A stretch of 64,000 nucleotides of DNA from Maylandia zebra (lineage: Eukaryota; Chordata; Actinopteri; Cichliformes; Cichlidae): assembly GCF_041146795.1 (NCBI RefSeq), contig NC_135180.1, forward strand, positions 39,740,794-39,804,793, given 5' to 3'. The position numbers were made by a program, and so were the translations under genes. Positions 1-10,699 of the stretch are shown piece after piece; position 1 is the stretch's first letter, and each line of letters opens with the position of its first letter. Below the pieces are notes generated by a model, which saw only the letters and a program-made list of their open reading frames with translations, was not told the origin of the DNA and searched no databases.

Positions 1-1226
1 TGCCTCACAGAAACCTGGCTATCGGACAAGGTACCGGACTCCGCAATACAACTGCCGGGGTTCTCTGTGCACCGCGCGGACAGGTCACAGGATCTTACTG
101 GGAAAAGCAGAGGCGGTGGTGTGTGTTTCATGATCAACAACAGCTGGTGTGATTATGCGAACGTGCACCCGGTCAAATCCTTCTGCTCACCGGACCTGGA
201 GTACCTGATGATTAAGTGCCGGCCATTCTGGCTACCGAGGGAATTTACAGCAGTGATTATTACGGCCGTTTACATTCCCCCACAAGCCGACACTGACCGT
301 GCACTCAGGGAACTGTACAGCGCGATCAGCAGCGAGGAAACCGCACACCCAGAGGCAGCGTTTATCACAGCCGGAGACTTTAATAAGGGAAACCTGAAGA
401 AAGTCTCACCCAAACTCCACCAACACATCCACTTTAACACTTGTGGAGATCGGCTACTTGACCACTGCTACACCTCTTTCCGGGATGCGTACAAAGCCCT
501 CCCTCACGCCCCATTCGGCCAATCAGATCACTGCTCCATCCTGCTCCTGCCCGCCTACAGGCAGAAGCTGAAACAGGAAGCTCCAACCCTGCGGGCGGTG
601 CACAGTTGGACGGACCAATCGGAGTCTGCGCTGCGGGACTGTTTTGATCACGCGGACTGGGAAATGTTTCACGTGGCCGCCAGAGACATTGATGAATACA
701 CAGACTCAGTCTGTGGATTTATCAGGAAATGCGTGGAAGATGTCGTCCCATCCAGAACAGTTAAATCCTTCCCAAATCAAAAACCCTGGATTAACGGAGA
801 TGTTCGCGCGGCACGGAGCACCGCCTTTGCCTCCGCGAACACATCGGACTACAAACACGCACATTACCAACTCCGGAAGACGATCAAAGCAGCCAAACGT
901 GAGTACAGGGACAGGGTGGAGCAACAGTTTGACAACCCTCGGAGTATGTGGCAGGGACTAAACACGATCGCAGACTTTAGAGGGAAAACCAGCACACCGC
1001 AGACCACGGCCTCTCTGTGTGAGGATCTAAACGTATTCTACGCTAGATTCGACACAGCGAACACCATGAGACCGGACAGTGTGCGCACCGCGGATGACGT
1101 CAGTGCGCACACTGTGTCTGAGGAGGATGTGCGGAAGTGCTTCAGGAAGGTGAACGCACGCAAAGCTACTGGTCCGGACGGGATTCCCGGCCGCGTCCTC
1201 AAGTCATGCGCGGCTCAGCTGATATA
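1..1226 (+). mobile_element. L2/CR1-like LINE fragment (endonuclease to start of RT)
   Basis: The reading frame is open from base 1 to about 1226 and runs in from outside the window. It encodes an apurinic-type endonuclease: TETWL near the edge, RGGGVCF, YIPPQAD, AGDFN, LDHCY and SDHCS. After the linker it reaches the start of the reverse transcriptase (ARKATGPDGIPGRVLKSCAAQL). It then stops matching the family and gives way to unrelated sequence. The closest relatives in this window are the copies at 14.3 and 31.5 kb. The frame is clean, so the piece is fairly young, but it is cut off within RT and cannot be active. Confidence 0.85.
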
Positions 1227-1491
1227 TACCAGTTTATAAACTGTGTTGATAGGCCACATAAAACCAGTCATGATAAACAATATATACGTGGCGTTTTTTC
1301 CTCAATAGTTTCACGTTTACTGTCTAAGGACAGCGCAGCGAGACCTCTCTGCTTATGAGCAAAAAATAAAAAAACGAAACAAAAAACAGCCCGTTCGTGT
1401 TGGTGGAAAAATGCACCATGTCGACCAATCAAAAAATGTTATGGCAACATGACATTTGGTTGTTTAGTAAGAGGGGGAAGTTTTAGGAGTG

Positions 1492-1493
<2 letters not shown>

Positions 1494-1531
<38 letters not shown>
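1494..1531. repeat. (GA)n microsatellite
   Basis: An uninterrupted GA dinucleotide run of about 38 bases. Confidence 0.95.
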
Positions 1532-1536
<5 letters not shown>

Positions 1537-1628
1537 AGATGTGAGAGATTTGTGACGTTTAGCGTGTTTGGAGTGTGTAGTTAATTGTGTTGTCTTGTGT
1601 AGTTAGTGTGTTGTCTTGTGTAGTTAGT

Positions 1629-3002
1629 AGAGATGGACCGATCCGATATTACGTATCGGTATCGGTCCGATACTGACCTAAATTACTGGATCGGATATCG
1701 GAGAAAAATAAAAAATGTAATCCGATCCATTAAATATCACGAAAGCACCTCACAAAACTTGCAATACGCCGTAACTCACCTCAGAACGTTAGCACGTCGG
1801 AGCAGTATGCATCACGTGATAGAGCGGCTGTGGCATGCGGGACCTGTCGGTGGTCTGGATAGCATGTGGAGCTTCGCTAGCAACCCGGCATTTCATCTCC
1901 GACAAAGTTATCCCCGAGAGAAGTAAAGCAAGTGTGTAAGTCCATCTCTGAATGTTTGTAAAGCATTCCTGCGTTAAGCTTAACAAACGACTGCCTCTTC
2001 TTGCTGCTACTTCAATCATGAAACTGCTTAATGATCAGCTGATCGGCTTTTCTGTCGCGAGTCCGTTTCTCTAGTTTGCTTTTGGCCCACTTTGCACCAG
2101 AAAGAGGAAACCAGCGGCTGAACAACAGCAGCACGTTTAAGCTTGATAAGCTGTTGTTAGAATGTATTTAATATTACTTTCTACTCGAGGATCTTTTTCT
2201 ACGTAGCTGACGCTGGTAACTGTGCAGGGGCGGATCTAGCAAAGTTTAGCCAGGGGGGCCGATAGGGCATTAACAGGGAAAAGGGGGCACAAAGACATAC
2301 TTTTCTTTCTTATTCTCATTTAAAATGTCAAGCTTTTAATAAATAATTATCTGACACCCAAAGTTTTAATTTGATGCAAAATGAATAGAAGTCCATTACT
2401 GTATATAGTAACTATTAAGTCTAATATATATACCCTAGTAAGCTATAGTACTTTTTACTTTGGGAAGGTACCATCTGTGCAGTCTGCAATTTTGTTGAAG
2501 AAAGATGTTGAATCTATTTAATATTTCTTGAAAAATAATTGATTTCTGTGCATTTTTTTTTCACACTGCATCAAATTAAGGTTGATTACGTCGATTAAGC
2601 ATCATGAGGTGGAGCGTGAGGGGTGGTTCCCTATTTTTTATTTATTTATTTTTGTTGTTACTGGGACTTGGAACCCTATTAGTTAGGTTGCTTAATATTT
2701 ATGCTAAGTACTCTTTAAAATACCAGAATAGGGAGGATGGTGTAGGTTTAAGTTTATTAGATTGATCAGTATTGCTGAACTATGAAATATTTTTTTGGAT
2801 ACAGGTATAACAGAATAGCTTTAGTGTAGTTGTTGTTTTAAACTTGAGTATGAACTTATACAAAATGCAGCAAGATATTTAAAAAACAGTTTTGTTGATT
2901 AAAAAACACTATATCGGATTCATATCGGTATCGGCAGATATCCAAATTTATGATATCGGTATCGGTATCGGACATAAAAAAGTGGTATCGTGCCATCTCT
3001 AG
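1629..3002. mobile_element. Non-autonomous hAT-like element
   Basis: The ends are inverted: AGAGATGG at the left and CCATCTCT at the right, each followed inward by many CGATATCGGTATCGG-type words. The 8-bp word TAGTTAGT lies directly before the left end (1621-1628) and directly after the right end (3003-3010). An 8-bp target duplication is the hAT signature. No transposase frame is present. The interior includes a GC-richer stretch (1740-2230), possibly the remnant of an autonomous parent's leader, and AT-rich filler. Confidence 0.7.
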
Positions 3003-3712
3003 TAGTTAGTGTGTAGTGTTGTGGATAGTTCTGTGTTGTGTGTCAGAACAATGAGGCGACTGCTGTCTCCAGGTAGAAACAGGAGTGACACACCTGCTGC
3101 TGTTAGACCTGCAGGTATCAGGCTGTGATCTTTCCTTTATAGTCGACAGAAATATTTGCAGTGGCACAAATAATTTGTGGCATCTTATTGAAGAACAGCT
3201 GATGGTTCTGTAAACTGTTTGAAATGGTTATTTTAAAAAAGGGTAAAATGTAAACTTGTGCATAGGATTTTAAAATTGACAATTTAGATTTGCATTTAAA
3301 GTTATTAAATATGATTCAATAAATGTTTGTGGTTGTTACAGTAAAATTGTTACTTTTTGTACTTGGATTGTATGTTTTTTGTCCAATTTTAGATCAATTG
3401 TGTTAACACAGTATGTCAAACTGAAAACATAACTGTAAATTCAGACATGTGAGGTTGTGCTGAAAACAATGATACCAAACAAGGCAAAGTAAACAGTTTT
3501 TAAAGGTGAGATGTAGAGGAAACATCAAAAGTGGTTAAAAATGGCCAATTATACCCTGGACCCCCAGACGGTTACATATAAGTCAATAGTTACTTTAAAG
3601 TAATTAAATACTTTTAGAATCTTATAACTCAGTTACTAACTCAGTTACATTTTTGAAGAAGTAACTATAACTATAATTAATTACTTTTTCAAAGTAACTT
3701 GCTTCTAACAAA

Positions 3713-3969
3713 CAGTGTTGGTCAAGTTACTTAAAAAAAGTAACCAGTAATTAATTACTGATTACTTCCTGTTGAGGTTTAAATTTTTATCTTAAATGTT
3801 TATATGCTGATTATATTGCTTAATATGAGAAAGGCTTAACTCTGAGTACACTGTGCCAAAAAGTGCTGTCAGGAAACTGCATGCTTTTGCAGCTAGAATG
3901 AAGTGAAAGTGCTACCTGAAAAAAGTAATCGGATTACAGTAACGCGTTACAAGTAATTTTTGTAACTTT
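3713..3969. repeat. MITE-like repeat with GTAACGCGTTAC palindrome
   Basis: Begins with CAGTGTTGGTCAAGTTACTT and ends with a block containing AGTAATCGGATTAC and GTAACGCGTTAC. These words are typical of a common fish interspersed repeat. No coding content; the family is not assigned. Confidence 0.45.
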
Positions 3970-6165
3970 CAAGGTTTCCACAGCTGATATTGTCTTAAAA
4001 TGCCTTCTTCCACTTCCACAAGTGTAACTGTTAGTCCATCAGCCGAACACATGATAGTGGCTCCTACTTTAATGAGCAGGTCCCTGCCCATCAGATTCAC
4101 AGGCACGTGAGGAGACACCACATATCTGTGTTTCAAAGTCTGTTTTCCCAGCTCTGCCAGGGCTGGGTCGGTTACTGGCAGAGTCATTGGAACCCCAGAG
4201 AAACCCACCACACTCACCATGTGATTGGAAAGTATTGCGCTGCTTGGTCTTTGTCTCAGCGTTGAGTAAGTCGCTCTAGTGTCCTCCAGAAAGGTCATTT
4301 CTGTGCCTTCCACGGTCATCGACAACATAGGATCTGCCATTCCCATGCTGTCAGGTCTCTGTGGGTCCCGTCAGTACTGCTCCTCCCCCCAGCCCCAGTC
4401 GGCCACTGGATACTGAGCCACCGGCGCCATGCCTGGGTTTGGAGCTTGATATCCCATTCTTTGGGCTCCATGTGCCTGGGTTGGATAATATTGCTCTTGT
4501 TGTATCACTTTACGACACTGTCGAGCCCAGTGTCCTTGTTCTCCACACCTGTAACACATGTTTGGGTCCAGCATAGGTCCTCCCCAGACCACGACCCCTT
4601 GATTCTCCCCTTCCGTATCCACCACGCTCTCTCTGCGATATTCCGGCCCCCCAATTCCCCACGGGTCGTCCTTGCCTTGGTCCATTGGCGGGCCATCGGT
4701 CATCGGGATACAGATTTGGGTTCAGATCTGGCCAGTCAGGCCCAGGATCGCCCTGAGGCTTTGCCACCAGCATTTTCTTAGCTCCCTCCTTACTTTCTTT
4801 TTTCTTTTCGTTTACTTTGTTTTTGGCCTCCACCAGTTGCAGTTTCAGCAGCTGCCCCTGCGCCTCCTCTAACTCCTTTTTCTTGTTCATCAAGTGGAGG
4901 TGGAATTTGAAGAAGGTCCTCCTCCAGAAGCTCCCAGGCCTCGCCCATAATACCATTGGCTTACCTAGGGCTTGGTAGGTTGGGTGATCACACGTCATAA
5001 TACAGCCTAGCGATGTTTCCCCTAGAATCAAATCCTTCCCTTGGCTCTTGTCTGAAATGACGATTTAATAATATCTAACTGCAAATCCTCACCAGTACTT
5101 ACAGTAAAATGAGAGTACAAGAGATCACGTTTTTACAGAAAAGAAAGACAATATGTGGCCCAGAGGACAAAGGCGTGAGTCTTGTTGCCTGGGTAGCTCA
5201 GATGGAAAAGCATCAGACTTTTAATCTGAGGGTCCAGGGTTCAAGTCCCTGTCCAGGTGTCTCCTTTGGATCATTCGCCTCGTCCTGCTCCAGCTGAAGT
5301 CTGTGTATCACATGTCTCTCCCATTTTGTGGAATTTGCGACCGCAAAGTCTGGGTTCTTTTCAAAGATCGACTGTCTCTCCTCTCTTCCTCCCACAAAAA
5401 TCCTTCCAGAGCGATGCTTCCTGGGGGCCAGGTAAACATCAGACTTTGCTGAGGTGCCTTCAGCCCCCAGGGTTAACGCTACTCGTGGTTTCCGTCGCTT
5501 CGCTGCTGACATCTTAATCTCTTCCTCCAACCTCTCTATCCCTTCTTCTACTATCCTCTCCTCTAGTTCCTTCACCTTCTCCTTTAGCTTTGTCATGGCT
5601 TCCCGGTTGGTGTGCACTTTTCCTACAACCGCCCCCTGCCACTGGTTTTCCTTAAGGTCAACGATGTTTGGCCTCTGACAGGCCTTTTGCCTCACCTTGA
5701 CTGTCAAGCTCCAGTCCAGGCGTATCCTCCTCTATGGTCCATGAATCCTGGGCTGCCACTTTCTGGCTGACACGTTCTGCTGTTGCCTGGTCTGCACTCT
5801 TAGAAGCCTCAGGTTGAGCTTCGTTCAGAGCTCCTTCTGGGCTGAAGTGTAAAAGAGGAAGCAAGGTCACACTCTGTGTTGTGATGCTGCCTTTTGATGT
5901 CCCAGCTACTAGTTGGGACGTGGACACCCCTGAAGTCCCTGCTGCTGGTTGGGACTGGGTCACCCCTGGTGTAACTGCCATTGGTTGTGGATGAGTCCCC
6001 CCTGCGGTGGCTCCCTCTGCTTGCCGGGTGGGAGTCGGTTGCCTGCTGTCATCCTAAAAATCCACAATTCCTCCCTTCACTGTTCCTGTTCTTCCTTCCG
6101 GTCCCCACAGAGTGCCACTCTCCAGAGTCAAAATTGGAAAAGCGTATATATATGAAAAACAAATA
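3970..6165 (-). mobile_element. Endogenous retrovirus fossil, gag-pro part
   Basis: Class I (gamma/epsilon-like) retroviral fossil read on the minus strand. Parts seen: an N-terminal gag stretch (about 5981-5260), a charged lysine/glutamate-rich gag segment (about 5030-4760), one CCHC zinc knuckle of nucleocapsid type (about 4560-4510; CYRCGEQGHWARQC), then a retropepsin-like domain (about 4346-3970; VSVVGFSG, VNLMGRDLL). No LTR, pol or envelope was recognised next to it. It is broken in several places and looks moderately old. A tRNA-like sequence lies inside it in antisense. Confidence 0.75.
5187..5259 (+). tRNA. tRNA-Lys(UUU)-like gene or pseudogene
   Basis: A 73-base cloverleaf can be drawn. 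The acceptor stem GCCTGGG pairs with TCCAGGT (two G-U pairs). The A-box region is TAGCTCAGATGG. The anticodon stem TCAGA/TCTGA holds loop CTTTTAA with anticodon TTT. The T arm is CAGGG-TTCAAGT-CCCTG with a good B box, and the discriminator is G. The D stem has one mismatch. No CCA is encoded and no TTTT terminator follows within about 20 bases, which lowers the odds that it is functional. It lies antisense to the retroviral gag fossil, so the end of the gag reading frame there is simply tRNA read backwards. Confidence 0.7.
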
Positions 6166-6169
6166 AAAA

Positions 6170-6363
6170 AAACACCCAGCACGCCCCTGCGGGCGGTTTA
6201 TCCTTCAAGCTCGGGTCCTCTACCAGAGGCCTGGGAGCTTGAGGGTCCTGTGCAGTATCTTAGCTGTTCCCAGGACTGCGCTCTTCTGGACACAGATCTC
6301 CGATGTTGTTCCCGGGATCTGCTGGAGCCACTCGCCTAGCTTGGGAGTCACCGCACCTAGTGC
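6170..6363 (-). mobile_element. R2/R4-like LINE, C-terminal end (part 1 of split copy)
   Basis: The minus strand encodes the C-terminus of a fish non-LTR retrotransposon protein: VTPKLGEWLQQIPGTTSEI, then a stop after LKLPGLW. The upstream part of the same protein is at 7287-7965. The two halves are separated by an L2 3' end flanked by TAGTGC on both sides (6358-6363 and 7287-7292). The clade label R2/R4 is from memory of similar fish proteins. Confidence 0.6.
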
Positions 6364-6415
6364 ACTGAACGGTCAGGCTCCAGAATACCTGTCTGATTGA
6401 CTGCAGCTGTATATA

Positions 6416-6631
6416 CCTACTGGTGGTGGTCAGAGGGCCCGGTGGCGCCAGTGTCCGGCAGCCTCGCCTCTGTCAGTGCGCCCCAGGGTGGCTGTGGCTA
6501 CAATGTAGCTGCCATCACCAGTGTGTGAATGTGTGTGTGAATGGGTGGATGACTGGATATGTAAAGCGCTTTGGGGTCCTTAGGGACTAGTAAAGCGCTA
6601 TATAAATACAGGCCATTTACCATTTACCATA
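6416..6631 (+). mobile_element. tRNA-derived SINE, 5'-truncated copy
   Basis: Lacks the tRNA head. Starts at the core TACTGGTGGTGGTCAGAGGG and ends in a tail with AAAGCGCTATATAAATACAGG and CCATTTACC. It interrupts the L2 reading frame at 6364-7286. The same core is seen at 6743 and 58715. Confidence 0.75.
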
Positions 6632-6742
6632 GAGCTCTAAGATCAAATGTTCTCTCGCTCCTGGTCACTTCTAAGTCGAGGCTGGTTCACAGAGGAGATC
6701 AGGCATTTGCAGTTGTGGCGCCGAAAATGTGGAATGATTTAC

Positions 6743-7038
6743 GATCGTGGCTCAAGAGTTAGCAGTTTGTCTTGTAATTGGAAGGTTGCCGGTTCGAAAC
6801 CCGGGTCGGACAGTCTCAGTCGTTGTGTCCTTGGGGAAGACATTTCACCCGTTGCCTACTGGTGGTGGTCAGAGGGTCCGGTGGCGCCAGTGTCCGGCAG
6901 CCTCGCCTCTGTCAGTGCGCCCCAGGGTGGCTGTGGCTACAATGTAGCTGCCATCACCAGTGTGTGAATGTGTGGATGACTTGATGTGTAAAGCACTTAG
7001 GCACTAAGTAAAGCGCTATACAAATACAGGCCATTTAC
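6743..7038 (+). mobile_element. tRNA-derived SINE, full-length copy
   Basis: A tRNA-like head has box A (TGGCTCAAGAGTTAGCAG) and box B (GGTTCGAAACC). Then come the core (TACTGGTGGTGGTCAG, CAGCCTCGCCTCTGTCAG) and a tail ending GCGCTATACAAATACAGGCC. It sits exactly inside the L2 codons for WNDL/PLHIRKAP, with ATTTAC at both junctions (6737-6742 and 7033-7038). Confidence 0.8.
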
Positions 7039-7286
7039 CTCTCCACATTAGAAAGGCCCCGAGCGTCAGTCTTTTCAAACCCCATCTTAAGACAAATTTA
7101 CTCTCACTGGCTTTCAACACCGCATGAGAGTTACCTATCTATCCAACTAGTCATCACTTACCAGGTATTTTTGATTGATGTTAGTTGTTATTTGTTACTG
7201 TGTAATTATTATTATTTTTTAATCTTTGTACAGCACTTTGGTCAACATTTCGTTGTTATTAAATGTGCTGTATAAATAAAGTAAAG

Positions 7287-7965
7287 TAGTGCTCCGATTC
7301 TTGGTATTTCTCCAGCTTCTCGTGTTCCTTCTTTCTGATGTTGCTGTCATTGGGAACCGCTACCTCTATCACTATGGCCATCTTCTTCTGTTTCTCTACC
7401 ACCACGATGTCTCACACTATTTGTATTCCGTACTCGGCACAGATGTTTCTGTATACTATGCCGGCCACTTGGTTATGGTAGCTAGCAGGCAATGTATTAT
7501 GTATGCATTGCCTGCAGGGTACCTAATCACGGGCAGGGCGTAGGTGTTGCTAGTCCTCATGACTTGCCTGACCCTCTGCAGGTACTTGGTGGTTTCAGCT
7601 TTTCTAGCAGCTTCTTCATGGTTCCCATTTGCCTGTGGGAGCCCCAGCTACTTGTAGCTGTCCTCTATGTCTGCAATGTTGCCTTCTAAGTGTTTCTAGT
7701 AGTTTGATTCCCTCAGTTCTGACTACCTTCCCTCACTTTTTTATCATTTCCGATGTCATTGCTGTGTATCCTGGTGGTGTGGATCAGTGAATTGATGTCT
7801 TGTTCACTCGTGGCATACAACAGGGTTCAGGTGATGCAACTTGTGGGCTGTCCTCTTCCTTAGAGACAGGGTAAGGTGTTCCTTCATTTGAGAGGGAATC
7901 AGAGTACTTGTCCACATTTAATGAAGCCAGTTGTGGTGGTTGCTAGTAATCTTATACTGATTCCT
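7287..7965 (-). mobile_element. R2/R4-like LINE, RT C-terminal part (part 2 of split copy)
   Basis: The minus strand reads GNIADIEDSYK, a stop, LGLPQANGNHEEAARK, then TKYLQRVRQV, TYALPVIRYPAG, and further on AVPNDSNIRKKEHEKLEKYQ. This is the region after the RT palm of the LINE whose C-terminus is at 6170-6363. Stops are present and no RT core remains, so it is a dead fragment. Confidence 0.6.
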
Positions 7966-9233
7966 TCCTGGAATCTGCAAGAATAAACTCTAAATACTTA
8001 ATTTTTACTATAAAAGTTTTTGGGCCCCAGTTAAACAGTTGGCTGCCCAGAATTTAACAATACTGTTTTTCTATTATTGGGCATGTTCATGAGGGGAGGG
8101 CGTGGCGTCAGCAGATTTCTCTCTCCACCTGTCCGTCCTTTTGTCAGGTGTAGAAGAGCAGCTTCCCGTGTGGATCACAGACACCTTCACACTGCTCTGT
8201 GAAGCTGATGTTTGTTGTCCCTCTTACAGGATGACTGCTGCTGTCATTTGACTTGCTCTTGTTGATGAGGAATCTGTGCTGATGACCTGGAGTTGTTTTT
8301 CTCACTCACTCTCACTCTCTGTTTGACTGTTTCACAGTTAAGGGTGTAACAGAGTCTGCCTCAGTGAGAGCAGACTGACAGAGCCTCAGACGGTTTCTGC
8401 TGTTTATTAAATGAGTTGCTGAGTCCAGCTTCATTGCACAGATGTAAAGTGCTTCTTTTCCTCATGCTGCAAGCTTATGATGTTTAAAGAAACTCATCTG
8501 TTTACTGTTGATTGTCTTAATTAATGACTTTTTATGTTGAGAGGTAAAGACAGAAATGCTGTGTGCAGTTTTAATTGCTGATTCCCTGTTTTGCAACCCG
8601 ACAGTTGAAATAGAAAGAACTTTGTATATAAATTACTCATAGGATTAAAAGTAGTTTTTTTCCCTTTGAAATCACAGCAATTAAATAAGTTTTTTCTGCA
8701 GATGTTAAAATGATAATTGTGTATTCCACCTCAGCTGGATCTTTTTGTTTGTTTGTTTGATTAGAAAAAGAAAACATTAAAAACTGAGATTAGGTCCTCA
8801 TGTGCTTTAAGTTTCTATGCCTGATGGTAAGGTGGCACCTGAGATCATGTCTTCTCTTTGTCGAGCCTTTTTTCTTTATGTAAGAGCTTCTTTAAGCGTC
8901 TAAAGCAGATCTGAATGAAAATGTCAGAAAACATGAAGAACGGAGGTTAAATGTTGATCTCTTTTATGTCACTGTGGTTCACTTTTGTATAGGATGAGCT
9001 CCTCAATGTGAACTCTGTTTAGTCTTTCTGAAGTGAAACAAGTACAAGTTCCCATCCTTCACTGTGCGATTCATTGAGTTTTGTTTTCCTTGCCTCCCTT
9101 AAGATTGAATTTATGTTTTTCTATGGTTACTCTGTTTAAAGAATAGTTTTGAAGTGAATACAGACTCGGTGCAGCTTGTGTTTAAACTCTGACATGATGA
9201 AGAGTTGATGATCCTTTAGCAGCTCGTTACAGG
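7966..9233. other. Spacer upstream of first OR
   Basis: No coding frame or recognised repeat. GC rises modestly at 8085-8400, which might hold an untranslated leader exon for the downstream receptor, as OR genes often have. A possible splice acceptor (CTCGTTACAG) ends at 9232, two bases before the OR start codon. Confidence 0.4.
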
Positions 9234-10169
9234 ATGGAGAATAACTTTGAAATTGTGTTTGTGCTTCAGGGTCTGAACGACTCGCTGACAAACCGTCAGA
9301 TCTACTTTGCCTTCGCTCTGATGTCGTACCTCTTCACCGTGTCTGTAAACCTGACCCTCATCATCACCATCAGCCTGGATAAAACGCTCCACGAGCCGAT
9401 CTACATCTTCTTGTGCAGCCTTTGTTTTAATGAGATCTGTGGAGCTTCGAGTTTCTACCCAAAGCTGCTTCATGACCTTCTGACCAACTCTTATGTCATC
9501 ACGTACACGGCCTGTTTGGGGCAGATGTTTGTCACTTATAGTTATATTTTCTCTGAGTTTACCAGTCTCACTGTCATGGCGTATGACCGCTACATCGCCA
9601 TCTGCAAACCACTGCAGTACCGGATGCTGATGACAGCTCAGAAGGTAGCCCAGCTTCTGATGCTCACCTGGTGCTTCTCAGTTTTTGAAACGGCAGTGGG
9701 CACCGTCCTGACCGCCAGGCTGCCGCTCTGCGGACGCCACATCCCCAAGATATTCTGCACTAACTGGGAGGTGGTCAAACTGTCATGCTCTGACTCGACC
9801 CTCAACAATATCTATGCGTTCATGTTGATATTTTCACACCTGTCACAGACTGCACTAATCATGGTGTCGTACGTCCACCTGATACGAGCTGCCATCAGAT
9901 CTCAAGCCGACCGCAGGAAATTCATGCAGACGTGTCTGCCACACCTCATTACACTGCTGGTCTTCACCACCTCACTGATGTTTGATACCATGTACTCTCG
10001 TTACAGCGGCGGCAGTACAATGAAGGCCCTGCAGAATGCATTAGCTGCTCAGTTCCTGGTGGTCCCACCCCTCGTCAATCCCATCATCTATGGCTTGAAC
10101 CTGCAGCAGATCAGGTCCAGGATGGTCCACAGGTTCACCCACCGGACTGGGACATTCAGGAAAAACTAA
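9234..10169 (+). CDS. Olfactory receptor, intact, divergent from the other four
   Basis: A 311-residue single-exon class A GPCR, full length for an OR. It would sit in the cilia membrane of olfactory sensory neurons and couple to Golf. Seen: glycosylation site NDS at residue 15, TM1 about 24-47, LHEPIY at 52-57, conserved Cys94 before TM3, MAYDRYIAIC at 115-124, extracellular loop 2 cysteines at about 166-185, KFMQTCLPHL at the start of TM6 and PPLVNPIIYG at 278-287 in TM7. The start is the only sensible ATG and follows a possible splice acceptor. An AATAAA lies at 10276. It is the only intact receptor on this strand and lacks the CFSGSKQTRQKAVSTC loop of the others, so it belongs to another subfamily. 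The exact ligand and group are unknown. Confidence 0.93.
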   Translation: MENNFEIVFVLQGLNDSLTNRQIYFAFALMSYLFTVSVNLTLIITISLDKTLHEPIYIFLCSLCFNEICGASSFYPKLLHDLLTNSYVITYTACLGQMFVTYSYIFSEFTSLTVMAYDRYIAICKPLQYRMLMTAQKVAQLLMLTWCFSVFETAVGTVLTARLPLCGRHIPKIFCTNWEVVKLSCSDSTLNNIYAFMLIFSHLSQTALIMVSYVHLIRAAIRSQADRRKFMQTCLPHLITLLVFTTSLMFDTMYSRYSGGSTMKALQNALAAQFLVVPPLVNPIIYGLNLQQIRSRMVHRFTHRTGTFRKN

Positions 10170-10699
10170 GCCATGTTAATGAAATCAAACATGAAGAAAA
10201 CATAGGAAGATGAAGTTATTTTCTAATCTTCTGTTCAAGTCAACCAAAATATGTGGATAGAATTCAGTTAAAACTAATAAAGTCCAATCCTAAAATGTCA
10301 CTTTTGGTTCTTAGTACTTTAAGTTAAAGTTTATGTTTCATTGTTTTAGTGTCCTGTGCTCGAAGGGTCAAAGAATGATCACTCTGTTCCTTTCATTTGT
10401 TTAAAGGAATCTGTGTAAAGATTGGTTAGATTCTAGTAAATGCTAAAACTCCTTGTTACTTCCCACCTTTAAACCGTTGTACTCACACCGGCTGCAATGA
10501 AACTGGATGAAAAAATGTTATGAAATCCACATGAAAAGCACCATCCCAGCCACGTTGGGCACCCTGCAGCACACACACTTTTAGTGTCACTGCTGCCCTT
10601 CATACTGCCGTCACTAGAGGGCAGCGACACTTATGTATGAACGCTGCTCATCAACTTCTCTTCAGTATCCAGTACTGTGATACCACACAGACTAACTCT
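10170..10699. other. OR 3' flank and spacer
   Basis: A candidate polyadenylation signal AATAAA lies at 10276-10281. A CTCF-like word lies at 10611-10626. No gene seen. Confidence 0.5.
10611..10626 (+). promoter_or_regulatory. CTCF-like motif
   Basis: TCACTAGAGGGCAGCG resembles the vertebrate CTCF core (CCACYAGRGGGCRS). A second, closer match in the same orientation is at 12701-12718. Occupancy cannot be judged from sequence. Confidence 0.35.

Larger units (their letters stand above)
1227..3712. mobile_element. Unclassified repeat carrying a nested hAT element
   Basis: Non-coding sequence lies on both sides of the hAT element at 1629-3002. The left side includes a GA microsatellite and the repeated word GTGTAGTTAGT; the right side resumes with the same word. 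I recognise no protein domain. The right part (3580-3712) is rich in AGTTACT/AAGTAACT words. It could be one DNA transposon or several fused scraps. Confidence 0.35.
6364..7286 (+). mobile_element. L2-like LINE 3' end, inserted in R2/R4-like LINE
   Basis: Encodes the C-terminal end of an L2 ORF2: LNGQAPEYLSD, then VHRGDQAFAVVAPKMWNDL, then LHIRKAPS and SLFKPHLKTNLLSLAF. A 3' UTR follows, ending ATAAATAAAGTAAAG. The coding line is cut twice by SINE copies (6416-6631 and 6743-7038). A TAGTGC duplication at both edges marks the insertion. It is 5'-truncated, as is usual for LINEs. Confidence 0.7.

Noticed and set aside
5213-5290. Apparent protein tail GLEPWTLRLKV in a minus-strand frame
   Set aside because: It is the reverse complement of the tRNA-Lys-like sequence at 5187-5259, not a real peptide.
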